NCBI GenBank assembly: GCA_964391885.1
Contig: CAYMNU010000074.1
Location: 1-44,823, forward strand
Length of the DNA stretch: 44,823 nucleotides
Source: CAYMNU01 sp964391885
Lineage (GTDB): Archaea > Altiarchaeota > Altiarchaeia > JAFGQM01
Direction: 5' to 3'
The number at the start of each line of letters is the position of its first letter. Within the stretch, counting starts at the first letter, position 1. The notes beneath the pieces are model-generated. The model had not been told where the DNA came from and made no database searches. It was given only the letters and a program-made list of their open reading frames with translations. The position numbers and the translations under genes were made by a program. Positions 32,837-41,305 of the stretch are shown here, one piece after another.

Positions 32837-33388
32837 TTATACCTCAAAGCTTATCTCGAGTTTACCGCTAACCGGCTCCAGCCTGCGCATGCCCACGCCT
32901 GCCATTTTCAGCATCTTCTTAGCAGCTTTCACAGAATCAGTTGACTCATACTTGTCGCTGAGGTAGACTATCTCTTTGATGCCTGCCTGTATTATCATCT
33001 TTGCACATTCATTGCAGGGGAAGAGGGCTACGTATATCCTGGCGTTCTGGAGCTTGACAGTAGAATTCAGAATAGCATTGACTTCGGCATGCACTACATA
33101 CGGGTACTTCGTGTCTTTAACATCCGGGGATTTCCTCGCCCATGGCAGCTCGTCATCGCTGCAGCCGCGTGGGAAGCCGTTGTAGCCGATGCCCACTATT
33201 TTGTTGTTTTCATCCACGATGCATGCACCAACTTGCGTTGACGGGTCCTTGCTCCTCTGTGCGGAAAGAAGCGCTATGCCCATGAAATAGTCGTCCCAGC
33301 TGAGGTAGTCCTCCCGCTTCTTGCGCGCGTCGCTGCCCTCGCCTTCATCCAGGAATTCCTTGTCCACACAGCTTATGAAATCAGCCAT
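32837..33388 (-). CDS. Deoxycytidylate (dCMP) deaminase family protein
   Basis: The ATG at 33388 gives 183 residues. The longer frame to 33562 is antisense to the next gene and is rejected. Zinc ligands and the catalytic Glu are in VVHAEVNAIL (H100, E102) and FPCNECAK (C125, C128). The family-typical WDDYFMGIALLSAQRSKDPSTQVGA start and GYNGFPRGCSDDELPW are present. The enzyme converts dCMP to dUMP and so feeds dTMP synthesis. It is divergent from a P-loop kinase gene, with 37 nt between starts, suggesting joint work in deoxynucleotide metabolism. Confidence 0.92.
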   Translation of the reverse strand: MADFISCVDKEFLDEGEGSDARKKREDYLSWDDYFMGIALLSAQRSKDPSTQVGACIVDENNKIVGIGYNGFPRGCSDDELPWARKSPDVKDTKYPYVVHAEVNAILNSTVKLQNARIYVALFPCNECAKMIIQAGIKEIVYLSDKYESTDSVKAAKKMLKMAGVGMRRLEPVSGKLEISFEV

Positions 33389-33425
33389 TCTGCCTAATTT
33401 TATAGCCTGCGCACATAAATAAGCT

Positions 33426-33968
33426 ATGATTCTTGTCATCGGCCTCGCAGGCCGCATAGCAGCAGGCAAGGGGGCTGCAGCGAAATACCTAAAGAAGAAG
33501 TACAAGGCCGAGCAGTTTGTATATTCCGACATACTCTGCGGCATACTCGAGCGTCTCCACATAGAGCCTACGAGAGAGAACCTTCAAAAACTGGGCAAAG
33601 GCCTGCGCGAGAGCCTCGGCGAAAAGGTCCTTGTAAATGCGATGAGAGGCAATCTTGCAGAATCAAAAGCCGAGCTGAGGCTGATTGACGGGATACGCTA
33701 CGTCAACGAGGTGGACATGCTGCACAGCTTCCCCCACAACCGTTTAATATTCATAGACTCGCCATTGGAGCTGCGCTATGAGCGGGCAAAGAAGCGCGCG
33801 GAGAAGGGCGAAGCGTCGCTCACACTAATCGAGTTCAAGGAGAAGGAGAAAGCAGCCACCGAGATGGAACTAGATAAAGTCAAGGCGATGGCGGATTGTG
33901 TAATTGACAATACCGGCTCAATCAAAGATTTGCATGCCAAGATAGACCCTTTACTGGGCCAGCAATGA
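33426..33968 (+). CDS. P-loop nucleotide/CoA kinase-like protein (COG0237-type)
   Basis: The 180-residue protein starts with a Walker A (GLAGRIAAGKGAAAKYL) and has the layout of dephospho-CoA kinase and nucleoside-monophosphate kinase relatives, the UPF0200-like group in archaea. Other markers are FVYSDILCGILE, LIDGIRYVNEVDML (a Walker B-type strand followed by contact residues) and the lid region ERAKKRAEKGEASLTLIEF, and the protein ends with CVIDNTGSIKDL. The phosphate acceptor cannot be read from the sequence. Pairing with the dCMP deaminase favours a (deoxy)nucleotide. Confidence 0.82.
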   Translation: MILVIGLAGRIAAGKGAAAKYLKKKYKAEQFVYSDILCGILERLHIEPTRENLQKLGKGLRESLGEKVLVNAMRGNLAESKAELRLIDGIRYVNEVDMLHSFPHNRLIFIDSPLELRYERAKKRAEKGEASLTLIEFKEKEKAATEMELDKVKAMADCVIDNTGSIKDLHAKIDPLLGQQ

Positions 33969-33977
33969 GCCGTCTTA

Positions 33978-34244
33978 TTATTCTGAAGCTTTTTTGGACA
34001 TACTCTCCAGCTCCGCCATCCTTATCATAACCTCTCGCATGTTCTTGCTATTCGCTTTGGCTATGTAGCTTGTAGGGAGGCCTGCTGATAACACTTCCAG
34101 CTGGGCTTGAGTGGGCTTCTTCCCGCTTGCCTGGAGCTCCCTAACGAGTGAAAGGGCCCTCCTACGGCTAGCCAAGGGTACACCATACTTGCCAACTGCG
34201 CCTTTACCGGGCTTCCTTGCGGATTGAGCTCTCCTGGGTTTCAT
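33978..34244 (-). CDS. Small basic protein, unknown
   Basis: The 88-residue product is strongly basic at the N-terminus (KPRRAQSARKPGKGAVGKYG), with two or three predicted helices after it (SRRRALSLVRELQASGKKPTQAQL and NMREVMIRMAELESMSKK). The composition suggests binding to nucleic acid. There are no Cys residues and no known motif. It lies 21 nt downstream of elp3 on the same strand and may be in its transcript. Confidence 0.6.
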   Translation of the reverse strand: MKPRRAQSARKPGKGAVGKYGVPLASRRRALSLVRELQASGKKPTQAQLEVLSAGLPTSYIAKANSKNMREVMIRMAELESMSKKASE

Positions 34245-34265
34245 GGCTTAAAATGAAGGATAAAG

Positions 34266-35858
34266 TTAAAAAACGAGGGGTTTGCCCATGTAGGGCCCTT
34301 TCCTCTCATAGCCGAACCTTCGGTAGTAATCCCTAGCCCCTATCCCAGATATTACGTTTATGTTCTCCAGTTCCCAATCCTCGGAAGTTATCCTCTCGGC
34401 TTCGGCTAACAGTTCCTTTCCGTATCCGCGATGCTGCCATTTCTCCCTGGCTTTCTCGCCTATTTCAACCATCGGCCCGAAGACATGCAGCTCCCTGATG
34501 CCCGCGGCCTCCTGCATCTCAGGGCGATGCGCATCCTCGCTCGGCTTCCTCAGCCTCAAGAAGCCGATGAGCAGCTTGTTTGAGGTTTCTTCAAAAGACA
34601 AAAAGACTTCTTTCCCACCGCTAGCATCATAATCAATCCTCTGAAGTTTAATAGATTCGGGATCCGGCAAAATATTTTCCTTTGCCATCTTGATGCCTAC
34701 CTCCCTGCATCGTATGCATTTGCAGGAGTCCCCATGCGCGCGCATCTCGCTTTCCACTAATTCCCTGAGGTTGCTTTTCACAACGCCGTCCACGACCAGG
34801 TCAACAGGTATGTCCCTCTGTATCCTGATGACCCTGCACCAGGGCGGGACGGATTTCTTTATCTTTGCAAGCACTTTGGCAGCCTCTTCAGTACCGTAAG
34901 GCTTATACTCCCCAGCTTTCCACATCTCATAAAGCTCCGTGCCTTTTATCACAAGGCATGGGTAGAATTTAAGTAGATCGGGCTTGAAGCGCGCGTCTGA
35001 GAACAGCTCTTTGAACATCTTTACATCCTCTTTCTCATTGGCGAACAGGCCAGGCATCATCTGGTAGCCCACCTTGAGCAGCGCGTCCCTGCATAACTGC
35101 GTAGACTTGGCGACGTCGGCGACGCTGTGGCCCCGGTTCACTTTTTTATAAACCTCATCGCTGAGCGTTTGGACGCCCAGCTCGACCTTCGTGCCTCCGA
35201 GCTTAAGCATATTGTCTACATGGCTTTCCATGGCATAGTCCGGACGGGTCTCGAAGGTCATTCCTACACACCTCACACCGGATTTCTCATTAGTTTCCTG
35301 TATATTCTCTAATGAGCCATAAGCCTTTTTTGTTTTAGGATAGTCGTTCATCGCCCGCAGGCATTCGCGCACGAAGTAGTTTTGGTACTCGTATTCCAGG
35401 GCGGGAAGCGTCCCTCCCATGGTAATCAGCTCGCACTTGTCTATGGGGTGCCCTATCGCATCCAGTTGCGCCAGGCGTGCATGCACCTGCTCATAGGGAT
35501 CGTAGCCGTGCATTATGGCCCTTCTCGCAGCCGGCTCTTTCCCTGTGTATGACTGGGGGACTTCCACATCCAGCCCCCCCGGGCAGTAGATGCATTTTCC
35601 ATGGGGGCACTTGTGGGGCTTTGTCATGGCTGCGATAATTGCCACTCCCGACATGGTCCTCATGGGCTTTTTCTGGAGCAAAGGGAGTATAATATCGTAT
35701 TCTTCCTCTGCCGCAAACTTAAGTATGTCGGAATTCCTGGGCACGCTGTCCAGCCCGTACTTCCCGGCAAGCCTGGTCTTTTCCCTGGCAAAGTCTCCCT
35801 TGTCATTTATCCTCCCTTCAAGGATTTCGCCGATTATCTCCCGGGCGAGTTTTTCCAT
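34266..35858 (-). CDS. elp3: Elp3 tRNA uridine-34 carboxymethyl-type modification enzyme
   Basis: The 530-residue protein joins a radical-SAM domain and a GNAT acetyltransferase domain. The cluster Cys residues are C84, C89 and C92 in PHKCPHGKCIYCPGG, with the family motif PQSYTGKEPAARRA after it. A zinc-site motif HGDSCKCIRCREVG lies mid-protein. The GNAT part covers about 385-530, with WQHRGYGKELLAEAERI as the acetyl-CoA loop and GARDYYRRFGYERKGPYMGK at the end. Elp3 modifies wobble U34 of tRNAs. Archaea have it without the other Elongator subunits. Confidence 0.95.
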   Translation of the reverse strand: MEKLAREIIGEILEGRINDKGDFAREKTRLAGKYGLDSVPRNSDILKFAAEEEYDIILPLLQKKPMRTMSGVAIIAAMTKPHKCPHGKCIYCPGGLDVEVPQSYTGKEPAARRAIMHGYDPYEQVHARLAQLDAIGHPIDKCELITMGGTLPALEYEYQNYFVRECLRAMNDYPKTKKAYGSLENIQETNEKSGVRCVGMTFETRPDYAMESHVDNMLKLGGTKVELGVQTLSDEVYKKVNRGHSVADVAKSTQLCRDALLKVGYQMMPGLFANEKEDVKMFKELFSDARFKPDLLKFYPCLVIKGTELYEMWKAGEYKPYGTEEAAKVLAKIKKSVPPWCRVIRIQRDIPVDLVVDGVVKSNLRELVESEMRAHGDSCKCIRCREVGIKMAKENILPDPESIKLQRIDYDASGGKEVFLSFEETSNKLLIGFLRLRKPSEDAHRPEMQEAAGIRELHVFGPMVEIGEKAREKWQHRGYGKELLAEAERITSEDWELENINVISGIGARDYYRRFGYERKGPYMGKPLVF

Positions 35859-35950
35859 GCTTACTTTTATTCTGAATAAAGAAATAAGCTTATCTCAAAT
35901 ACCTCTTAAATAATGGTTTTAAATAAACAAACAGAAAATATAGCCGCGAA

Positions 35951-36853
35951 ATGGACAAGGAGAAAAAAGGCACGGACCAGATAAAGCAGGGCTTTGCGAG
36001 TATGGTGAAGCATGGCGTAATCATGGACGTGACCAATGCTGAGCAAGCGAAAATCGCAGAGAAAGCGGGTGCCGTAGCCGTAATGGCCCTAGAGAGGGTG
36101 CCTGCGGACATCCGTGCAATGGGCGGCGTAGCCAGGATGGCCGACCCGGTAAAAATAAGGGAAATACTCGATGTTGCAACGATTCCCGTCATGGCCAAGG
36201 CCAGGATAGGCCATTTTGCAGAGGCCCAGATCCTGCAGGAAATAGGCGTTGATATGATAGACGAGAGCGAGGTGCTTACTCCTGCGGATGAGGAGAACCA
36301 TATAGACAAAAGCAAATTTACTATACCCTTTGTATGCGGAGCGAGGAACCTGGGAGAGGCATTAAGGCGCATCCACGAGGGCGCTGCCATGATAAGGACA
36401 AAAGGCGAAGCCGGCACGGGCAATGTAGTCGAGGCTGTGAGGCACATGAACAAGATAAAATCTGAAATATCGCTTCTCAAAGAGCTTTTGGCAAATAATG
36501 ATGAGGTCGGCCTAAAGAAAGTTGCAGAGGACTACAAGGTACCTGTCGCATTAGTCAGGAACACTGCAGAACTGGGTCGTCTCACGGTCGTTAATTTCGC
36601 CGCGGGCGGGATAGCCACTCCGGCGGACGCTTCCCTGATGATGCAGATGGGCTGTGACGGCGTTTTCGTGGGCAGTGGCATCTTCAAAAGCAAGAATCCA
36701 GAGAAGATGGCAAAAGCCATAGTCCGTTCCGTACTCCATTACGACGACCCCAAAGAGCTGCTCAAAGCGTCTACGGGCCTTGGCGATGCGATGCCCGGGC
36801 TTGACATCCAGACTATGGATGAGAAGGAAAAGCTCGCCGGCCGAGGGGTTTAG
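35951..36853 (+). CDS. pdxS: Pyridoxal 5'-phosphate synthase subunit PdxS
   Basis: The 300-residue TIM-barrel subunit makes PLP from ribose 5-phosphate, glyceraldehyde 3-phosphate and ammonia. Conserved markers are GFASMVKHGVIMDVTNAEQAKIAEKAGAV, ERVPADIRAMGGVARM, VMAKARIGHFAEAQ with the catalytic Lys, and VNFAAGGIATPADAS...MQMGCDGVFVGSGIF. The length is normal. pdxT follows 29 nt downstream. Confidence 0.97.
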   Translation: MDKEKKGTDQIKQGFASMVKHGVIMDVTNAEQAKIAEKAGAVAVMALERVPADIRAMGGVARMADPVKIREILDVATIPVMAKARIGHFAEAQILQEIGVDMIDESEVLTPADEENHIDKSKFTIPFVCGARNLGEALRRIHEGAAMIRTKGEAGTGNVVEAVRHMNKIKSEISLLKELLANNDEVGLKKVAEDYKVPVALVRNTAELGRLTVVNFAAGGIATPADASLMMQMGCDGVFVGSGIFKSKNPEKMAKAIVRSVLHYDDPKELLKASTGLGDAMPGLDIQTMDEKEKLAGRGV

Positions 36854-36882
36854 TTTTTCTGTTTCTAGATGCAAACCTGTCT

Positions 36883-37518
36883 ATGATCGTAGGCCTTCTT
36901 GCCATACAGGGGAATCTTGAAGAGCACGAGCAGGCATTAAGCCGTATCATGAAGAAGCAGGGCTCATACGGTGAAGTACTTCGTATCAGGAACAAGACCG
37001 ATCTTGAGAAAACCGATGCATTAGTCATAGGCGGGGGCGAGAGCACGACCATGTGGATGCTGCTAAAGGAAACAGGTCTCTTCGCTGCGCTGAAAAGCTA
37101 CAAGAAACCCATATTCGGCACATGCGCCGGGATGGTGTTGCTTGCGAAGAAGGGTGAAGACGTCGACTCAAAAAAGACCGGCCAGGAATTTCTTGGGAAA
37201 ATAGATATCACTATAAAGCGCAATGCATTCGGCCGCCAGTCCGAAAGCTTCTCCACGCATCTGAAATTCGCAGAAAATAATACAGAGGCAGTCTTCATAA
37301 GGGCCCCGTTGATTGGCTCGGTAGGCAAAAGCGTCGAAGTGCTGGCTAGATATAAGGGGAATGCTGTGGCTGCCAAACAGGGCAATGTCCTTGCAGTCTC
37401 TTTCCATCCTGAGCTGACTGAAGACCCCACAGTCTACGAATATTTTTTGAATTTTGCAGGCAAGGGCTTATTGGGTCCTGTTTTGCCTTCAAACAAGAAA
37501 ATACCAAAGCTTATCTAA
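36883..37518 (+). CDS. pdxT: Pyridoxal 5'-phosphate synthase glutaminase subunit PdxT
   Basis: The 211-residue class I glutaminase delivers ammonia to PdxS. GGGEST is at 50-55, the catalytic nucleophile is C81 in GTCAGMVLLAKK, and the His-Glu pair is in SFHPELTED near the end. The start IVGLLAIQGNLEEHEQAL is diagnostic. It is cotranscribed with pdxS. Confidence 0.96.
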   Translation: MIVGLLAIQGNLEEHEQALSRIMKKQGSYGEVLRIRNKTDLEKTDALVIGGGESTTMWMLLKETGLFAALKSYKKPIFGTCAGMVLLAKKGEDVDSKKTGQEFLGKIDITIKRNAFGRQSESFSTHLKFAENNTEAVFIRAPLIGSVGKSVEVLARYKGNAVAAKQGNVLAVSFHPELTEDPTVYEYFLNFAGKGLLGPVLPSNKKIPKLI

Positions 37519-37528
37519 ACAATCCCAA

Positions 37529-38509
37529 TCAGAACCACTGGCTCAAGCTCGACTGGCTGACGTTTTTATTGTATGACTCACCAAGCCTCTCGATGCCCTT
37601 TTGAACACGCATCTCTGAGAATCCGTGGGCGTCTATCAGTATCTTTTTTATAGCATCCGGGTCTGGCTTTTCCCATGCAAGCGTATAATCACCAGACACC
37701 TCAGGCTCGAGGAAAATTTTTCTTATCATGCCATACTTCTCTCCCAATGCTTCCGCATATTCGCCCATCTTGCCGCTTTTGACAATCTGCAAGCCCTTCT
37801 TGGGGCCGATGCCCTTCATGCCGCCACGGTTGAAATCAGTGCCGCAGAGTATTGCTATGTCGACAAGCTGCTCTCGGCTTATGCCAAGTTTGGCGAGGTT
37901 CTCGTTGAGGTCCACTTTTTCTAAAGGGAACTTCTCCTGCATTGCCATATTTCTCATCAATAGGGGCGTGCCGGCCAAAAGCGAGTCATAGTCCTGGGAG
38001 CAAGTCGCATAAACATCCCCCTGCATGCACATATGGGCGCATTGCGCTTCCCCTTCTGCCGGGGCGTCTATATATGGCAACCCCATTGCGGATATAAGGC
38101 TCTTTGCATCATCGAGCATCTCTTTTGTGAAGCGGGAGGTCCTCATGGCCTGCTTGCGCGCCTCTTCCATGTCCCCCATCTCCTTAGCCTCCAGCCATTT
38201 CTCCTCTGCCTTCTGCTTTCGCTCTCTCCTTTCGTCGAGCTCCCTGCCCTTCAGGTCAGGCGGTCTGCCGTCGAAAACGTAAACGGGCTTTACGCCACTC
38301 TCATATATTCTAGCAGTCCTATAGAAAAGCCCGGTCAGATGGGAGGTTATCTTTCCGTTCAGGTCCATGAGGGGGGTGCCGTCCGGCTGGCGGATTGTCG
38401 ACAGAAACTGATATAAGGTGTTCATAGCGTCTATTGCTATCTTTTTCCCCCTAAGTTCGCTCCAGTCTATACCATGCGGCTCTATCAGCTCGCGGAGATT
38501 CACACCCAT
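37529..38509 (-). CDS. fen: Flap endonuclease 1
   Basis: The ATG at 38509 gives 326 residues (MGVNLRELIEPHGIDWSELRGKKIAIDAMN). The earlier ATG at 38527 adds six. FEN1 needs its N-terminal Met-Gly close to the active site, which favours the later start. The acidic metal-binding clusters are present (IDAMN, VYVFDGRPPDLK, APAEGEAQCAHM, ATCSQDYDSL and the helix-hairpin-helix region CGTDFNRGGMKGIGPKKGL). The last residues QSSLSQWF form a PCNA-binding PIP box. It processes 5' flaps in Okazaki fragment maturation. It is divergent from rnp2. Confidence 0.96.
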   Translation of the reverse strand: MGVNLRELIEPHGIDWSELRGKKIAIDAMNTLYQFLSTIRQPDGTPLMDLNGKITSHLTGLFYRTARIYESGVKPVYVFDGRPPDLKGRELDERRERKQKAEEKWLEAKEMGDMEEARKQAMRTSRFTKEMLDDAKSLISAMGLPYIDAPAEGEAQCAHMCMQGDVYATCSQDYDSLLAGTPLLMRNMAMQEKFPLEKVDLNENLAKLGISREQLVDIAILCGTDFNRGGMKGIGPKKGLQIVKSGKMGEYAEALGEKYGMIRKIFLEPEVSGDYTLAWEKPDPDAIKKILIDAHGFSEMRVQKGIERLGESYNKNVSQSSLSQWF

Positions 38510-38542
38510 GCTATTATTATAAGACAAAAGTCAAAAAAGGAC

Positions 38543-38887
38543 ATGGGCGTTTTGAACCCGCTTCCCCCCTCGAAGCGCGAGAAAAACCGTTATCTGGTTT
38601 ACGGGCTGTCCTCCGAGAAACCTCTTAACGGCGAGGAGATGGGCAAAGCCATCTGGAAAAGCGCATTAGGCTTCCTTGGCGAACTGGGTGTTGCCAAAAG
38701 CGGCCTGCGCATAGTGGACTTCGACGAGGCAAAGCAGAAGGGCATAATCAAAGTCAACCGCGACTCGGTGGAAGAGGGGCGCGTGGTGCTTTCGCTGGTT
38801 AAAGAAGTTAGCGGCTCAAAAACCGCCTTGGAGACAATAGGCGTCAGCGGCATACTCAAAAAGGCGAGGGGAAAATACCTGGCCTGA
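38543..38887 (+). CDS. rnp2: Ribonuclease P protein component 2 (Pop5/Rnp2)
   Basis: The ATG at 38543 gives 114 residues, and the upstream frame to 38474 overlaps the FEN1 gene. The family opening is LPPSKREKNRYLVYGL, and ALGFLGELGVAKSGLRIVDFDEAKQKGIIKVNRDSVEEGR matches Pop5. It helps RNase P RNA process tRNA 5' ends. It precedes the psmA-exosome cluster, consistent with the archaeal exosome-superoperon layout. Confidence 0.9.
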   Translation: MGVLNPLPPSKREKNRYLVYGLSSEKPLNGEEMGKAIWKSALGFLGELGVAKSGLRIVDFDEAKQKGIIKVNRDSVEEGRVVLSLVKEVSGSKTALETIGVSGILKKARGKYLA

Positions 38888-38942
38888 GACTGCCATTCCT
38901 TTGCGGTTACTCACTCTTTACATACTCCCGATAGCAAAAATC

Positions 38943-38954
38943 CTTTTTATATAC
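38943..38954 (+). promoter_or_regulatory. TATA-like box upstream of psmA leader
   Basis: CTTTTTATATAC is among the best TATA-like boxes in the window. It would start transcription near 38975, leaving about 180 nt before the psmA ATG. The leader contains the stem-loops at 39014-39129. Confidence 0.5.
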
Positions 38955-39013
38955 TTTGTTTCAAACTATACGCGCTTGTTCTATCACAAATCATTTATCA
39001 GTTTAAATGTCTA

Positions 39014-39129
39014 GGCAAGTGGGCTCGAACGAAGTGAGACACAAAGTTCGCGAAAGCGAACTTGTGCGCAACTTCATTTTTATGAAGTTCGCGCCCACTT
39101 TTTGGGCAACTTGCCCTTTTATAAAGGGC
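39014..39129 (+). ncRNA. Structured leader element before psmA (stem-loops, possible alternative pairings)
   Basis: Within 116 nt there are three strong hairpins. One is at 39040-39066 (core GTTCGC-GAAA-GCGAAC). Another is at 39066-39094 (AACTTCAT-TTTT-ATGAAGTT with a flanking GCG/CGC). The third is at 39113-39129 (GCCCTTT-TAT-AAAGGGC). Two outer stems share bases: AAGTGGGC (39017-39024) with GCCCACTT (39093-39100), and GGCAAGT (39014-39020) with ACTTGCC (39109-39115). The second also shares bases with the last hairpin. Mutually exclusive pairings are what RNA switches use. It could instead be a separate small RNA or a leftover repeat element. Confidence 0.5.
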
Positions 39130-39155
39130 AGAATCACGTTAAAGAGGTAAAAAAG

Positions 39156-39869
39156 ATGTATCCGGGTGGCCAATTGGCTTATGACAGGGCTATCACTGTG
39201 TTTAGCCCAGACGGCAGGATCTTCCAGGTGGAATACGCAAGGGAGGCAGTGAAGAGGGGGACTACCGCCATAGGCATAGTCTACAAAGAGGGCGTTCTTT
39301 TAGCAGTGGATAAGTCCGTGGACTATCCCCTATTAGTTCCTGAGTCGATAGAGAAGATATATCAGATAGACGAGCATATAGGCGCTGCATCGTCAGGCCT
39401 CATTGCCGACGCAAGGAGGATGGTCGAGGATTGCCGCCTCGAGTCGCAGAGAAACAGTATAGCGTATGACGAGCCCATTTCAGTCTCCGAGCTTACGAGG
39501 AGGATATCCAACACCTCGCAGATTTACACGCAGTATGGCGGCATAAGACCGTTTGGTTGTGCCCTTTTGATTGCGGGCATAAACGGCGAGGGCAAGCAGC
39601 TGTTTGAAACAGACCCGAGCGGCGCATATACACAATATCTTGCCACTGCAATAGGCTCCGGCAAAAAGGACGTCGAGAAGTTCTTCCAGAAGTCCTACAA
39701 GCACGGCATGAGCAAGAAAGACGCGATACGGCTTGCAATCGATGCCCTCAAACAGGTGTCTACTGCGAAATTCAACATCAAGAACGTCAATATAGCGGTC
39801 GTAGAGGAAAAGGATAAGGTTTTCAAACAGCTTCCGACAAGCGAAGTAGAGGCTGCGCTAAAGAAGTAA
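39156..39869 (+). CDS. psmA: Proteasome alpha subunit
   Basis: The ATG at 39156 gives 237 residues and is preceded by a clear GAGGT at 39144-39148. The longer frame from 39102 reads through the structured leader and is rejected. Diagnostic segments are YDRAITVFSPDGRIFQVEYAREAVKRG at the start and IYTQYGGIRPFGCALLIAG mid-protein, followed by a C-terminal charged helix. It builds the outer rings of the 20S proteasome and gates entry. It leads the SBDS-exosome genes, 1 nt before SBDS. Confidence 0.97.
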   Translation: MYPGGQLAYDRAITVFSPDGRIFQVEYAREAVKRGTTAIGIVYKEGVLLAVDKSVDYPLLVPESIEKIYQIDEHIGAASSGLIADARRMVEDCRLESQRNSIAYDEPISVSELTRRISNTSQIYTQYGGIRPFGCALLIAGINGEGKQLFETDPSGAYTQYLATAIGSGKKDVEKFFQKSYKHGMSKKDAIRLAIDALKQVSTAKFNIKNVNIAVVEEKDKVFKQLPTSEVEAALKK

Positions 39870-39870
39870 A

Positions 39871-40566
39871 ATGGCAATAGAAAACAGCGTCATCGCCCGC
39901 TACAGCAAAGAGGGTGAGCATTTCGAGGTCCTGGTTAATCCCAAGGGTGCCGAGGAGTTTAAGGCTGGCGCCAAGCCCGTAAATGAGATATTAGAGATAG
40001 ATGAAATCTTTAAGGATTCGCACAAGGGCGACCGAGCAAACGAGGACTCTCTTAAAAAGGCGTTTGGCACTTCTGATGTGATGGAAGTCGCCTCTAAAAT
40101 AGTCAAGGACGGCGAGATACAGCTCACCACAGACCAGAGGAAGCAGATGTCTGACCAGAGGCGCCAAAAGATAGTGCAATCAATCTGCAGGGATGCAGTC
40201 GACCCGCAGACCGGCAGGCCGCACCCCCCGGAAAGAATATCCAATGCGCTTGAACAATCCCATTTTAATCCCGATTTGCACAAGCGCTTTGAGGAGCAGC
40301 TTGAGGATGCCATAAAGGGCATACGCCCCATCTTACCCATAAAATTTGAGAGGATAAAGCTGGCGATACGCATACCCGCCGACTTTGCCCCGAAGGCATA
40401 TCCGCACCTGCATAAATTCTCGCTCCAGAAAGAGGAGTGGCAGAAGGACGGCTCGCTAGTTGCGGTAATGGAGATTCCCGCAGGGCTCCAGGACGAGGTC
40501 TACGGAGAGCTCAATTCATTCACGCATGGCAACGTAGAGACAAGGATAATTAAAGATGACAACTAA
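39871..40566 (+). CDS. sdo1: Ribosome maturation protein SBDS (Sdo1)
   Basis: The 231-residue protein has the three SBDS domains. The N-terminal FYSH domain (VIARYSKEGEHFEVLVNP, EIFKDSHKGDRANEDSLKKAFGT) is followed by a helical domain (DAVDPQTGRPHPPERISNALEQ) and a C-terminal ferredoxin-like domain. It frees anti-association factor aIF6 from the large subunit together with an EF-2-like GTPase. Its stop lies 11 nt inside the rrp4 start region. Confidence 0.96.
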   Translation: MAIENSVIARYSKEGEHFEVLVNPKGAEEFKAGAKPVNEILEIDEIFKDSHKGDRANEDSLKKAFGTSDVMEVASKIVKDGEIQLTTDQRKQMSDQRRQKIVQSICRDAVDPQTGRPHPPERISNALEQSHFNPDLHKRFEEQLEDAIKGIRPILPIKFERIKLAIRIPADFAPKAYPHLHKFSLQKEEWQKDGSLVAVMEIPAGLQDEVYGELNSFTHGNVETRIIKDDN

Positions 40567-41257
40567 GCTAGAGGCGAGGGGTGAAATAGTCGCTCCCGGA
40601 GACCCCTTAGGGGCAAAGAGCATGAGGGGAGACTTCACATATATAGACGGTGACTCCATACGCTCTGCGGTTTTCGGCATAAAGAATGAGAAAGGAGGGC
40701 ATGTCTCGGTGATACCCCTTGCAGGCCAGTATCTGCCAAAAGAAAGCGACATGGTCGTGGGCGTGGTGACAGACGTCATGCGCACCGGCTGGCTTATAAA
40801 GATAAACGACGCCTATACTGCATACCTCAACAAGGAGCGGAGGCGCGATGACGACGACGGATTTGACCTTCGGAGGCTTTTCAAGGAAGGCGACCTGGTA
40901 TCTGTAAAGATAAGCAGGGTAGACGAGGTAAAGAGCAGCTATGCCGACGGGCCCAGGAAACTAACAGGAGGGCGTATAGTCATGGTAAGCGCGAAGAAGA
41001 TACCCCGTATAATCGGCAGCAAGAAATCGATGCTTACCATTCTGAGAGACAAGTCGGGCTGCAGGATAGTGGTGGGCCAAAATGGCATAATCTGGCTCGA
41101 CGGCCAGGAACAGAACATGCAGCTTGTCATCGATGCGATAATGAAAATAGAGCGCGAGTCGCATACCAAAGGGCTCACCGACAGGATATCAGAGTACCTG
41201 GACGAAGGCATGAAGAAGATAAGCAAAGACGCAGGCAAATCGATTAAGGCTAAATAA
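40556..41257 (+). CDS. rrp4: Exosome cap subunit Rrp4
   Basis: The 233-residue RNA-binding subunit has an N-terminal domain (EIVAPGDPLGAKSMRGDFTY), an S1 domain (GVVTDVMRTGWLIKINDAYTAYL) and a KH domain (IIGSKKSMLTILRDKSGCRIVVGQNG, with loop GSKK). It threads substrate RNA into the Rrp41/Rrp42 ring. It overlaps the SBDS gene by 11 nt. Confidence 0.95.
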   Translation: MTTKLEARGEIVAPGDPLGAKSMRGDFTYIDGDSIRSAVFGIKNEKGGHVSVIPLAGQYLPKESDMVVGVVTDVMRTGWLIKINDAYTAYLNKERRRDDDDGFDLRRLFKEGDLVSVKISRVDEVKSSYADGPRKLTGGRIVMVSAKKIPRIIGSKKSMLTILRDKSGCRIVVGQNGIIWLDGQEQNMQLVIDAIMKIERESHTKGLTDRISEYLDEGMKKISKDAGKSIKAK

Positions 41258-41305
41258 GAAAAAGGGTGAACGAGAAATTCAAGCTGAAATTAATAAATAA
41301 ACAAA

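Noticed and set aside
32837..33562. Longer version of the dCMP deaminase gene starting at 33562
   Set aside because: The extension is antisense to the Walker A region of the divergent kinase, while the family start lies at 33388.
38900..39150. tRNA gene in the psmA leader
   Set aside because: Hairpins are present, but there is no acceptor/D/anticodon/T-arm order and no T-loop consensus.
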